A DNA stretch of 64,000 bases from JANYLB01 sp963837715 (lineage in GTDB: Bacteria > Actinomycetota > Acidimicrobiia > IMCC26256 > JANYLB01), in assembly GCA_963837715.1 (NCBI GenBank), contig CAWIOF010000003.1, positions 1-64,000 on the forward strand. Reading direction: 5' to 3'. The notes below the pieces were generated by a model. It saw nothing but the letters and a program-made list of their open reading frames with translations. It searched no databases and was not told the origin of the DNA. Position numbers and translations under genes: made by a program. Positions 16,627-24,967 of the stretch are shown here, in pieces. The first letter of the stretch is position 1. The number at the start of each line of letters is the position of its first letter.

Positions 16627-17811
16627 TCAGTCGTCGAGGGCGGCGTACGCGGCGGTGCGGAAGTCGCGGACGACCGGCGGCGGGTCGGGGGAGTCCCACA
16701 GCTTCTGCGTCATGAGGATCGTGACGAGCGTCTCGTTGCGGTCGACGGTCCACGCGGTCCCGAGGCCGCCGTCCCAACCCACGCGGCCCGGGTTCGTCTC
16801 GACGTCGACCCGCTTCGTGCACACCGCCATCCCGAAGCCCCACCCGAACACGTCGAAGAAGCCGTCGCCCATCGCCGACGCAGCCTTCTGGGCGGGGGTG
16901 AGTTGGTCGGTCATCATCAGCTCGGCGCTCGGACGCGACAGCAGCCGCTCACCGCGGAAGTATCCGTTGCTCGCGAGCATCACGCTGAACGCGTGGAAAT
17001 CGTCGATCGTCGACACGAGACCGGCGCCGCCCGAGGGGAACGCCGGTGGTGCAGTCCACTGCCCGTCTGCCGCAGGATCGAACACCTCGAGCGAACCCGA
17101 TTCGGGGTCGGCGAAGCACGCGGTGGCGAGGCGGTCGACGTTCGCGGGCGGCACGTGGAAGCCGGTGTCGACCATGCCGAGCGGCTCGAAGATGCGCTCG
17201 CGCAGGAACTCGGGGAAGGAGCGGCCGGACGCGCGCGCGATCAGCACCCCGAGGATGTCGGCGCCGGTGTGGTACAGCCACCGCTCGCCCGGCTGGTGTG
17301 CGAGCGGCAGCGTTCCGAGCCGACGCATCCACTCGTCGGGTTCGGGCTCGTTCGCCGGTTGGGGTGGACCCGGCGCGAAGCCGGCGTCTGCGATCGCGCC
17401 CAGGATCGGCGCTCCCGCAGGCGCGGCCAACATCCCGTAGCCGCACCGGAACGTCAGCAGATCGCGCGCGGTGATCGGTCGCCGCGCGGGGACGGTGTCG
17501 TCAACGGCGCCGTCGAGTGCCTGCAGCACCCGCCGGTCGGCGAGCTCGGGGAGCAGATCGTCGACCGGATCGTCGAGGCGGAGGCGGCCGTCTTCCACGA
17601 GCATCATCGCCGCGGTCGCGGTGACCGGTTTCGTCATCGACGAGATGCGGAAGATCGTGTCGCGGTCGGTGTTCCCGAGCGCGCCGACGTGTACGTGGCC
17701 GGGGCGCGCAACCATCCACACGAGGCCGGGGTGCGAACCGTCGGCGACGTGCCGGGCCATCGTCTCCTGGAGTCGCTCGAGTCCGCCCTCGGTGAATGCC
17801 CGCTCGCTCAT
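16627..17811 (-). CDS. serine hydrolase, beta-lactamase (class C/EstB) family
   Basis: Penicillin-binding-protein-like esterase or D-aminopeptidase homologue, about 394 residues. The catalytic SxxK is in ISSMTKPV (about residue 57), the Tyr motif in YHTGAD (YxN equivalent, Asn replaced), and the third motif region in GWDGGLGTAW (KTG position replaced by a Gly-rich loop, usual for EstB-type esterases). I chose the ATG at 17811 because CAGGAG sits five bases upstream; an in-frame ATG ten codons earlier is possible. No signal peptide is seen, so it is probably cytoplasmic. Short-chain ester hydrolysis is typical of the family; the physiological substrate is unknown. Confidence 0.9.
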   Translation of the reverse strand: MSERAFTEGGLERLQETMARHVADGSHPGLVWMVARPGHVHVGALGNTDRDTIFRISSMTKPVTATAAMMLVEDGRLRLDDPVDDLLPELADRRVLQALDGAVDDTVPARRPITARDLLTFRCGYGMLAAPAGAPILGAIADAGFAPGPPQPANEPEPDEWMRRLGTLPLAHQPGERWLYHTGADILGVLIARASGRSFPEFLRERIFEPLGMVDTGFHVPPANVDRLATACFADPESGSLEVFDPAADGQWTAPPAFPSGGAGLVSTIDDFHAFSVMLASNGYFRGERLLSRPSAELMMTDQLTPAQKAASAMGDGFFDVFGWGFGMAVCTKRVDVETNPGRVGWDGGLGTAWTVDRNETLVTILMTQKLWDSPDPPPVVRDFRTAAYAALDD

Positions 17812-17945
17812 CGATGCTCCTGTTCGCGGCTCGGTCGACATGCCACCCGCTCTGACCGCACCCGGGTGGAGAAGTCATCGGCCGGACCCCGGACCGTCCC
17901 CGCCCGAGGGTCAAGGAGGGCCGGGTTTCGGCCGACAACGGAGGT

Positions 17946-20051
17946 ATGCCGGAAGCTGCTCCGCGACCGAACGAGGGCCGCCCGAACCAGGGCATCCCCG
18001 CGATCTCGGGGGAGCTGCAGATGCTCCTGGAGTACTCGCTCGACATCCTCACCGTGCTCGAGGTCGACGGAACCTGGCGCTACTCGAGCCCGGCGGGCAC
18101 CGAGCTCCTGGGTCACCAGCCCGGCTACGACCCCGAGGGCGGGATCTTCTCGCTGCTCCACCCCGACGACCTCGCCGCGGCCGTGAACGCGTTCGGCCAG
18201 CTCGTGGCGGGAACGTGGGACAGCACGACTGCGGTCGAGTTCCGGGTGCAGGGCGCCGACGGCACCTACCGGATCCTGGAGACCTACGCCCGCAACCTCT
18301 GCGACGATCCCGACGTCGGGGGGATCGTCCTCAACTCGCGGGACATCACCGACCGACGCAACGCCGAGTCGGCGCTGCGCCGTGAGGACCGCTGGTTCCG
18401 GTCCCTCGTCGCGCACGCGTCGGAGTACACGCTCGTGTGGGACGCCGACTTCAAGCTCGTGTACGCGAGCCCCTCGGTGGTGGAGGCGACCGCCGGCACG
18501 CTCGCGCCCGGTTCCGAGGTGCTGCACGCGGAGATGTTGCACGCCGACGACTTCCCGCTCATCGAGCACGAGTTCGCCGAGCTGCTCGCCGCCCCGACCG
18601 GGACGACCCGGCGGATCGAGTTCCGGCTCAAGCTCGCCGGCGAGTCGGAGGAGTTCCGGTGGGTCGACGCAGTGGTGACCAACCTGCTCGACGATCCCGA
18701 CGTTGCCGGCGTGGTCGTGAACGCGGCCGACGTGACCGAACGCCATGAGCACCAGACCCACCTCGATCACCTTGCCAACCACGACGCGCTCACCGAACTG
18801 CCGAACCGGTTCGCCTTCGAGCGCGAGCTCGAGTCGCGCCTGGCGGCACGCGCGGAGATCGACGAGCCGCTCGCAGTGTGTTTCGTCGATCTCGACCACT
18901 TCAAGCGGGTCAACGACAGCCTCGGCCACCGGGCGGGCGACGAGCTGCTCCGGATCATGGCTCGACGGATCGGGGTGGTGGCGGGCGACAACGCGTTCGT
19001 GGCCCGGCTCGGTGGCGACGAGTTCGTGGTCCTCGCCGAGAACACCGACCTCGACCAGGCCGAGGTGCTCGCGGCCCGGTTGCTCTACGCGATGAGCCAG
19101 GACGTGTTCCTCGGGTCGAGTCGCATCCACGTCGACGCCAGCATCGGCGTGAACGTGACCGACATCTCCACACCGCCCGACCCGGTGTCGTTCATGCGCG
19201 ACGTCGACGTCGCGATGTACGAGGCCAAGAACCTCGGTCGGGCCCAGATCGTCCGGTTCGACGTCGGGCTGCGCGAAGCCGCCGAGGCGCGACTCGACCT
19301 CGAGACCGCTGTCCGTCGGGCCGTCGCGAACGACGAGCTCATCGTGCACTACCAACCGTTGGTCGCCGCGGTCGGGGGCGCGGTCATCGGGCTCGAAGCC
19401 CTGGTGCGCTGGCAGCACCCCACCCGTGGCCTCCTTCCGCCGTCCGACTTCCTCGCCGTTGCGGCGCAGTGCGGCTTGAGCGCGCGCGTCGAAGAGGTGG
19501 TGCTCGGGCGCGTGCTCGCCGACCTCCAACGCGACGCCGACCTCCCCCGGGTGTGGGTGAACCTCTCCGCGCTCGAGCTCTCTCGCCCGCGCCACACACG
19601 ACGCATCACCACCGCCGCGATCGAAGCCGACGTGTCGCTCGCCCGACTGGGCTTCGAGCTGACCGAGACGGTGCTCGCGGCCGACACGACCACCGTTCGC
19701 GAGAACCTCGCCTGGCTGCGCGAGCGCGGCGCGCGCGTCGCGCTCGACGACTACGGCACCGGCTACGCGAGCCTCGCCAACCTCCGCGACCTGCCGATCG
19801 ACGAGCTGAAGATCGACCAGTCGCTCATCGCGGGCATGACCACCCGGCCGTTCGACCGGGCCGTGGTCGACGCCGTCGTCAAGATCGCGGCGTCGCTCGG
19901 ACTCGGTGTCGTCGCCGAAGGGGTCGAGACGCCCGAGCAGGCCGACCTGGCCCGCACGCTCGGCATCGCGACGCTCCAGGGCTACCTCTTCGCCCGCCCC
20001 GGCGCCCTCGACACACGGGCGACCACCCCGACCGTCACCCCGATCCGCTAG
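17946..20051 (+). CDS. PAS-PAS-GGDEF-EAL c-di-GMP turnover protein
   Basis: Soluble protein of 701 residues: PAS at about 25-135, a second PAS at about 145-265, GGDEF at about 275-440 and EAL at about 450-695. The GGDEF domain has HDALTELPNR, FVDLDHFKRVND and an intact LGGDEF; the product-inhibition RxxD site is absent (VAGD instead). The EAL domain keeps EALVRW, NLSALEL, FELTETVL, DDYGTGYASL, LKIDQSLI, EGVET and QGYLFARP, so phosphodiesterase activity is likely. It could both make and break c-di-GMP, with PAS input. GGAGGT lies directly before the ATG. The stop codon sits at the first base of the 89-bp repeat array. It has no membrane segment. Confidence 0.95.
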   Translation: MPEAAPRPNEGRPNQGIPAISGELQMLLEYSLDILTVLEVDGTWRYSSPAGTELLGHQPGYDPEGGIFSLLHPDDLAAAVNAFGQLVAGTWDSTTAVEFRVQGADGTYRILETYARNLCDDPDVGGIVLNSRDITDRRNAESALRREDRWFRSLVAHASEYTLVWDADFKLVYASPSVVEATAGTLAPGSEVLHAEMLHADDFPLIEHEFAELLAAPTGTTRRIEFRLKLAGESEEFRWVDAVVTNLLDDPDVAGVVVNAADVTERHEHQTHLDHLANHDALTELPNRFAFERELESRLAARAEIDEPLAVCFVDLDHFKRVNDSLGHRAGDELLRIMARRIGVVAGDNAFVARLGGDEFVVLAENTDLDQAEVLAARLLYAMSQDVFLGSSRIHVDASIGVNVTDISTPPDPVSFMRDVDVAMYEAKNLGRAQIVRFDVGLREAAEARLDLETAVRRAVANDELIVHYQPLVAAVGGAVIGLEALVRWQHPTRGLLPPSDFLAVAAQCGLSARVEEVVLGRVLADLQRDADLPRVWVNLSALELSRPRHTRRITTAAIEADVSLARLGFELTETVLAADTTTVRENLAWLRERGARVALDDYGTGYASLANLRDLPIDELKIDQSLIAGMTTRPFDRAVVDAVVKIAASLGLGVVAEGVETPEQADLARTLGIATLQGYLFARPGALDTRATTPTVTPIR

Positions 20052-20316
20052 GAGAAGGAGCGGAGCCGGCGGGCACGCCGCGCGGGCCGTGCATGGGTGA
20101 GCGATCGAGCCGGCGCAGCGGATTCGACCGTCAAGGTCAGGAGAAGGAGCGGAGCCGGCGGGCACGCCGCGCGGGCCGTGCATGGGTGAGCGATCGAGCC
20201 GGCGCAGCGGATTCGACCGTCAAGGTCAGGAGAAGGAGCGGAGCCGGCGGGCACGCCGCGCGGGCCGTGCATGGGTGAGCGATCGAGCCGGCGCAGCGGA
20301 TTCGACCATCGAGGTG
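20050..20316. repeat. three tandem copies of an 89-bp element
   Basis: The unit begins AGGAGAAGGAGCGGAGCCGG and ends TTCGACCGTCAAGGTC. Copies start at 20050, 20139 and 20228, each 89 bp long; the third diverges after TTCGACC (20307). The array begins within the stop codon of the GGDEF-EAL gene and ends about 70 bp before the secretory lipase start. Because 89 is not a multiple of 3, the open frames crossing it are not conserved proteins. Confidence 0.95.
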
Positions 20317-20389
20317 GACTCGACGGGCTCACTGCCGGGCCGCGATGCTCTGCGTCTCCCGGCGGATGCCGGCGGGAACGGGGGGAACG

Positions 20390-21568
20390 ATGACGGGGAT
20401 CGAGCCGACACGGCGGACGAAACGGCCCGGCCGGATCAGGGCCCGGCTGGGGATGCTCGCGATCGTCGTGGCCGCCCTCGCGGTGTTCTCGTCGTGCCTG
20501 CCCGCACCTCCCGGCGACTTCTATGCGGCGCCCGACCCGCTGCCCCGGGGCGCCCCGGGGAAGATCATCTGGGTCCAGCCGGCCACCGCGGCCGGGCCGG
20601 GCCTCACCTCGCTGCGGGTGATGTACCACTCGCGCGACGCCCAGAATCGCGACGTCGCCGTCACCGGAACCGTCAGCTATCCGAACGGCCCCGCGCCCGC
20701 GGGCGGGTGGCCGGTCGTGTCGTTCGGCCACGGCACGTCGGGGATGGCGTCGCAGTGCGCGCCGAGCCGGGGCGGCGCGACCGGGTCGTTCTTCGGGGTG
20801 CAGGGCATCGCGGTCGCGAGCGACTACGTCGGTCTCGGTCCGCTCGGGCAGCGGCACCCGTACCTGTCGGGTGAGTCGGAGGGCCACAGCATGATCGACA
20901 TCGTGCGCGCCGTCCGCCAGATCCCCCAGGCGCACGCGAGCAAGCGGTGGGTGTCGATCGGGGTCTCGCAGGGTGGTCACGCGGCGCTCTTCGCCGGCGA
21001 GCTCACGCGCAGCTATGCACCCGAGCTGGATCTCGTGGGGGTCGTCGCAGCCGCGCCGGGGTCGGGGCTGCTCGACACCTACCCCGGCGACACCCAGCTC
21101 CTCGTCGACACGATCACGATCATGAGTCTGTACGGCAACGCGGTCGACCATCCGCAGATCCACCCCGAGGACTACGTGACGCCGGCGCTCGCGGCGAAGG
21201 CATCGGTGCTCGACACCGGGTGCGTGGCGGAGATCGGGTTGACCATCGCCGGGATCCCCTCCGACCAGTTGTTCGTGCGGAACCCCCGGACGACCTGGCC
21301 GGCGACGGCGGTCGCGGCGGCCAACAACCCGGGCAACGTCCGGACCGCCGCGCCGATCCTGCTCGTGCAGGGCACCGCCGACGTGGTGGTGCTCCCCCAA
21401 CGCACCGCCGTGCTGCGGGACCAGCTCTGCCGCGTGCGTGACTCCGTCGGGCAGATCACCGTGCCCGGCGGCACGCACGACACCGCGCTCGGGATCGCCC
21501 GTCCCCAGATCGCGACCTGGCTGAACGAACGCCTCGCCGGCGTGCCCGCCGTGAGCACCTGCGCCTGA
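20390..21568 (+). CDS. secretory lipase (LIP) family alpha/beta hydrolase, lipoprotein
   Basis: Exported hydrolase of 392 residues. The N-terminus RARLGMLAIVVAALAVFSSC is a lipoprotein signal with lipobox FSSC. The body matches the secretory lipase family: VSFGHGTSGM (oxyanion region), SDYVGLG, nucleophile motif GVSQGGHAALF, an Asp in VQGTADVVV and the His in GGTHDTAL. I chose the ATG at 20390, preceded by GGGGGGAAC, instead of the longer frame from 20345, which overlaps the repeat-flanking region. It should act outside the membrane on lipid esters or related substrates. A second, larger member is encoded at 34962-36852. Confidence 0.9.
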   Translation: MTGIEPTRRTKRPGRIRARLGMLAIVVAALAVFSSCLPAPPGDFYAAPDPLPRGAPGKIIWVQPATAAGPGLTSLRVMYHSRDAQNRDVAVTGTVSYPNGPAPAGGWPVVSFGHGTSGMASQCAPSRGGATGSFFGVQGIAVASDYVGLGPLGQRHPYLSGESEGHSMIDIVRAVRQIPQAHASKRWVSIGVSQGGHAALFAGELTRSYAPELDLVGVVAAAPGSGLLDTYPGDTQLLVDTITIMSLYGNAVDHPQIHPEDYVTPALAAKASVLDTGCVAEIGLTIAGIPSDQLFVRNPRTTWPATAVAAANNPGNVRTAAPILLVQGTADVVVLPQRTAVLRDQLCRVRDSVGQITVPGGTHDTALGIARPQIATWLNERLAGVPAVSTCA

Positions 21569-21597
21569 GCCGGTCCGACCTGACCGGCCCCGACGCG

Positions 21598-22557
21598 TCA
21601 ACGCAGGGCGGGGAGGAGCTCGCGTTCGGCCCACTCCAGGAACGGGTCCTGGGCTTCCCCGCCGATCTGGACGAGCGCGATGTGGGTGAACCCGCCGTCG
21701 ACGAACTGCTGCACCGCGGCGACGTGGGCGTCGGTGTCGGGTCCGCACGGGATCTGCTCGACGATGTCGTCCTCGGTCACGGTCTCCGCCGCGCCGTCGA
21801 AGCTCTGGGGTGAGGGGAGCTCCGCGTTCACGTTCCAGCCGCCGACCGACCACCGGAACTGTTCGAGCGCCCGCTTGCGGGCCGTCGACTCGTCGGCGTC
21901 GTAGCAGAGCGCGACCTGACCGATGCGCGGCTTGGCGGTGCCGCCCGACGCGTCGAACAGCTCTCCGAGCACGGGGTCGGCGTCGACGGCGATCATCGCG
22001 TCGGCCTGCCGGCCGGCGATCTCACACGAACGCGGACCGGAGACGGCCAGGGCGATCGCGGGGAGCACGTCGGGGAGGTCCCAGAGCCTGGCGTTCTCGG
22101 TCTGGAGGTACTCGCCGCGGTAGGTGAGCGTCTCGCCGCCGAACAACGCCACGATGATGTCGAGTGCCTCCCGCAGCTTGTCGTGGCGCACGTCGAGCTG
22201 GGGCCACGGATCGCCGGTCACGTGCTCGTTGAGGTTCTCGCCGGCGCCGAGGCCGAGCGTGAACCGGCCGTCGCACAGCAGCTGCATCGTGGCGGCCTTC
22301 TGGGCCACGACTGCGGGGTGGTACCGCTGGGTGGGGCAGGTCACGTAGGTCATGAGGTCGACGCGCTCGGTCGCCTGCGCCACCGCTCCGAGCACCGACC
22401 ACACGTACGGCGAATGGCCCTGCTCCTCGAGCCAGGGGAAGTAGTGGTCACTCGCGGCGAGGAAGTCGAACCCGGCCGCCTCGGCGGTGACGGCATCGCG
22501 CACGAGTTGCCTCGGCCCCGCCTGTTCGCCCATGAGCGTGTACCCGAACGACGTCAT
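21598..22557 (-). CDS. LLM class F420-dependent oxidoreductase
   Basis: TIM-barrel luciferase-like oxidoreductase of 319 residues close to the F420-dependent TIGR03557 / G6PD-like group. Landmarks: FGYTLMGEQAGP at the N-terminus, DHYFPWLEEQGHSPYVW, TCPTQRYHPAVVAQKAATM, GRFTLGLGAGENLNEHV and AVSGPRSCEIAG. The ATG at 22557 has GGAGGAG seven bases upstream; the open frame extending to 22638 lacks such a site. It is convergent with the secretory lipase (29 bp between stops) and divergent from the HAD gene. Hydride transfer with F420 is expected; the substrate is unknown. Its presence supports an F420-producing actinobacterium. Confidence 0.92.
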   Translation of the reverse strand: MTSFGYTLMGEQAGPRQLVRDAVTAEAAGFDFLAASDHYFPWLEEQGHSPYVWSVLGAVAQATERVDLMTYVTCPTQRYHPAVVAQKAATMQLLCDGRFTLGLGAGENLNEHVTGDPWPQLDVRHDKLREALDIIVALFGGETLTYRGEYLQTENARLWDLPDVLPAIALAVSGPRSCEIAGRQADAMIAVDADPVLGELFDASGGTAKPRIGQVALCYDADESTARKRALEQFRWSVGGWNVNAELPSPQSFDGAAETVTEDDIVEQIPCGPDTDAHVAAVQQFVDGGFTHIALVQIGGEAQDPFLEWAERELLPALR

Positions 22558-22637
22558 CCGACTGCTCCTCCGCGCGCCGTTCGGCGCGCCTGCTCCGGCC
22601 TCGACCATCGGGTGGTACCCCCGAGCGGTCCCGATCA

Positions 22638-22656
22638 CACCCGCATACGACGGGTG
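22638..22656. promoter_or_regulatory. inverted repeat CACCCG-N7-CGGGTG between divergent genes
   Basis: CACCCG (22638-22643), seven bases, CGGGTG (22651-22656). It lies between the LLM oxidoreductase start (22557) and the HAD start (22681), 25 bp before the latter. It could be an operator or a hairpin in a leader. No known regulator matches. Confidence 0.4.
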
Positions 22657-22680
22657 ATACGGACGGGTAGCGTCGAACGG

Positions 22681-23385
22681 ATGTCGCGACCCCGTGCGGT
22701 GCTGTTCGATTCAGGCGGGATCTTCCTCCTTCCACAACACGACCGGGTCCTCGGCGCGTTCTCCCGGGCCGAGGTCGACGTGGCGGCCGATCGCCTCGAC
22801 GACGCGCACTACCGGGCCGCGGCCAGCTTCTCCACCGACGTCGACGTCGACGCCGACTGGGCCGGGAGCTGGCGGGGCTACCTCGAGGCCTACATCGACG
22901 CCTGTGGCGTCGGCGACGCCGACCGCGAGGAGGTGCACCGTCACCTCGACAGCGAGTTCGCCGACGCCGCGCTGTGGATGTCGGTCGTCCCGGGGTGCCG
23001 GGAGGGCCTCCGGGCCATCGTCGAGACCGGTGTCGACCTCGGGGTGGTGTCGAACGCCGACGGGGTGATGGGAGCCCGCCTGCGAGAGCTCGAGATCCTC
23101 CAGGTCGGACCGGGAATCGGCGTCGAGGTCGGGTGCGTGATCGACTCGGGAGCGGTCGGGGTGATGAAGCCCGATCCGCGCATCTTCGAGATCGCGCTCG
23201 AGGCGTTGGGCGTCGCCGCCGACGCCGCCTGGTACATCGGCGACATGCCCGCCTTCGACGTCGTCGGCGCCCGTCGGGCCGGGCTGCGGCCGTTCCTCAT
23301 GGATCCACTGGGTCTCCACGTCGACGCCGACTTCGACCGCGTCGCGTCGCTCGCTGAGCTGGCGGAGCGCATCCGCGGCGCGTGA
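22681..23385 (+). CDS. HAD family hydrolase
   Basis: Haloacid-dehalogenase-like hydrolase of 234 residues with an alpha-helical cap at about residues 18-95. Motif I reads VLFDSGGIFLL: the nucleophile Asp is present but the second Asp of DxD is Gly, which would weaken phosphatase chemistry. Motif II is GVVSNADG, motif III the Lys in VGVMKPDPRIF, and motif IV YIGDMPAFDVVGAR. The ATG at 22681 has no clear Shine-Dalgarno and may be read from a leaderless message. It may be a phosphatase or a dehalogenase-like HAD; the changed motif I makes the reaction uncertain. Confidence 0.88.
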   Translation: MSRPRAVLFDSGGIFLLPQHDRVLGAFSRAEVDVAADRLDDAHYRAAASFSTDVDVDADWAGSWRGYLEAYIDACGVGDADREEVHRHLDSEFADAALWMSVVPGCREGLRAIVETGVDLGVVSNADGVMGARLRELEILQVGPGIGVEVGCVIDSGAVGVMKPDPRIFEIALEALGVAADAAWYIGDMPAFDVVGARRAGLRPFLMDPLGLHVDADFDRVASLAELAERIRGA

Positions 23386-23431
23386 TGCCACGGACCGTTT
23401 CGGGTTCCCACCAACTGGGAACAGTGAGGTG

Positions 23432-23920
23432 ATGGCTGCAGAAGGCGGGACCGGAACGACCGATCGGTTCGATCTCGGATCGGCCCGGCGCGCCGCAGAG
23501 CACGACCGGACCGCGCTGTGGGTCGGCGACTTCCTCGCCAGCCCGGGCAGCGACAACGAGGTGCTCGCCGCCGCGCTCGCGCAGCGAGAGCACTGGTGGG
23601 TGGGGCCGATCCTCGTCCCGCTCGACGATCTCATCCGGCTCGCGGGGCCCGAGGACGACGCACTGGTGCCGATCGCCGACGACGAGTGGGACGACGACGT
23701 GTCGTCGATGGAAGCCAGCGTCGAGGAAGGGTGGGAGCCCCCGCCGCTGCTCGCCGAGCACCAGGACGGTCGTCTCCTGCTCCAGGACGGCAACCACCGG
23801 TACGAAGCGCTCGTCCGAGCGGGCGCGCCGAGCGCATGGGTCCTCGTCTACTTCGACGACGAACCGACGCGCGACGCGTTCTTGCGCGAGGGCTCGCCGG
23901 AGCCGTTCAGCTCCCCGTAG
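23432..23920 (+). CDS. ParB/Srx-like domain protein
   Basis: Protein of 162 residues, Asp/Glu-rich. The C-terminal half contains PPPLLAEHQDGRLLLQDGNHRYEAL followed by VRAG (quoted in parts), which resembles the DGNHRxxA loop shared by ParB-type nuclease, sulfiredoxin and related nucleotide-binding folds. The N-terminal half carries HWWVGPILVPLDDLIRLAG. The ATG at 23432 directly follows a GTG and has GAGGTG overlapping upstream. Its end overlaps the convergent esterase gene by 14 bp. It could be a small kinase- or nuclease-like protein; I cannot assign a substrate. Confidence 0.75.
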   Translation: MAAEGGTGTTDRFDLGSARRAAEHDRTALWVGDFLASPGSDNEVLAAALAQREHWWVGPILVPLDDLIRLAGPEDDALVPIADDEWDDDVSSMEASVEEGWEPPPLLAEHQDGRLLLQDGNHRYEALVRAGAPSAWVLVYFDDEPTRDAFLREGSPEPFSSP

Positions 23921-24917
23921 CGCGCGGTGGGCGGGCGAGGATGTCGGCGAACCACGTGAGGGTGTGCTTCGCCCACAGTGCGGTCATCGGGCCGGGCACG
24001 GCCATGAAGCCGTGGGGCATCTCGGGGAGCACCAGCAGGTCGACCTCGTTGCCGGCCGCGGCCCAGCGCGTCGAGAGCATGAGGGTGTCGTCGAGGAGAT
24101 GGTCCGACGTGCCGACGCTCATCAGCGCGGGCGGCATGTCTCGCAGGTCGGCGAACGCGGGCGAGATCGACGGATCGCGACGTTCGTCGTCGGTGAGGCC
24201 GGGGAGGTAGCAGTCGGTGAAGAAGGAGATGCCGACCGGGTCGAGCAGGTCAGGTCCGGCGATCGGGCGGATGCCCCGTTGGCTGGGGGAGCGACCCCAG
24301 TCGAACACGCCGAACACGAGGTTGGCTCCGTCGACGCGGTGCGACGCGTGGAGCTCGTCGCGGATGCGCAGGAGCACGATCGCCGCCATGTAGCCGCCGG
24401 CCGACTCACCACCGACGAGGAGGCGACCCGAACCGAACTCACGCTCGGCGTTCTCGAGCAGCCACTCGGCGACCGCGACGCCGTCGTCGGGGCCGGCCGG
24501 ATGCGGGTGCTCGGGCGCGAGCCGGTAGTCGACCGACACGACCGCCATCCCGAAGCGGTCGCGGAGATCGACGCTCGCGAGGTCGCTCATCTCGGGAGCG
24601 CCGATGATCATCCCGCCCCCGTGGAAGTGCAGGTAGACCGCGGTCGCCGGTTCCTTCGGTGTGAAGACCCGGCAGGACACCCCGGCGATCTCGCGGAGGT
24701 CGGCCTCGGCCGAAGGCGTGTAGATCGCTTCCATCGCGGCGCGCGACCGGGCCACCTGCTCGTCGCGGTCGAGCTCCACCGGCCCGCCAGTGAGCGCAGG
24801 GTCGGGCGCAGGGTCGTCGGAGCGGCCCATGATCTCGAGGATCGCGGGGAGGGTCTCGTCGACCGCGGCCCGGGTCTCGGCGCGCATCGCCTCCACCTCG
24901 TCGGTCCAGAGCTGCAT
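23907..24917 (-). CDS. alpha/beta hydrolase, HSL/acetyl-esterase (Aes) family
   Basis: Carboxylesterase of the hormone-sensitive-lipase group, 336 residues. It has the oxyanion HGGG motif (LHFHGGGMIIG), SVDYRLAPEHPHPA, the nucleophile motif GGESAGGYMA, an Asp in VGTSDHLLDD and the His in EMPHGFMAV, all in family order. The ATG at 24917 is preceded by GAGGGGGAACC, a good ribosome site; the longer frame to 24971 overlaps the SDR stop. It is the last gene of a four-gene minus-strand operon (amidohydrolase, amidase, SDR, esterase), which suggests stepwise breakdown of a nitrogen-containing ester or amide. Substrate unknown. Confidence 0.92.
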   Translation of the reverse strand: MQLWTDEVEAMRAETRAAVDETLPAILEIMGRSDDPAPDPALTGGPVELDRDEQVARSRAAMEAIYTPSAEADLREIAGVSCRVFTPKEPATAVYLHFHGGGMIIGAPEMSDLASVDLRDRFGMAVVSVDYRLAPEHPHPAGPDDGVAVAEWLLENAEREFGSGRLLVGGESAGGYMAAIVLLRIRDELHASHRVDGANLVFGVFDWGRSPSQRGIRPIAGPDLLDPVGISFFTDCYLPGLTDDERRDPSISPAFADLRDMPPALMSVGTSDHLLDDTLMLSTRWAAAGNEVDLLVLPEMPHGFMAVPGPMTALWAKHTLTWFADILARPPRATGS

Positions 24918-24967
24918 GGTTCCCCCTCGTCGCCGGTCGTGCTCGGGTGGTGATCCGTGATCGTTGC

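Noticed and set aside
17808..20183. 791-codon minus-strand frame across the GGDEF-EAL gene
   Set aside because: Antisense to a protein with complete GGDEF and EAL motifs; no recognisable domain on the minus strand.
20050..20316. Possible IS element or small coding repeats (MGERSSRRSG-type frames)
   Set aside because: No transposase or terminal inverted repeats; the unit length of 89 bp changes frame at each copy, so a conserved peptide is unlikely.
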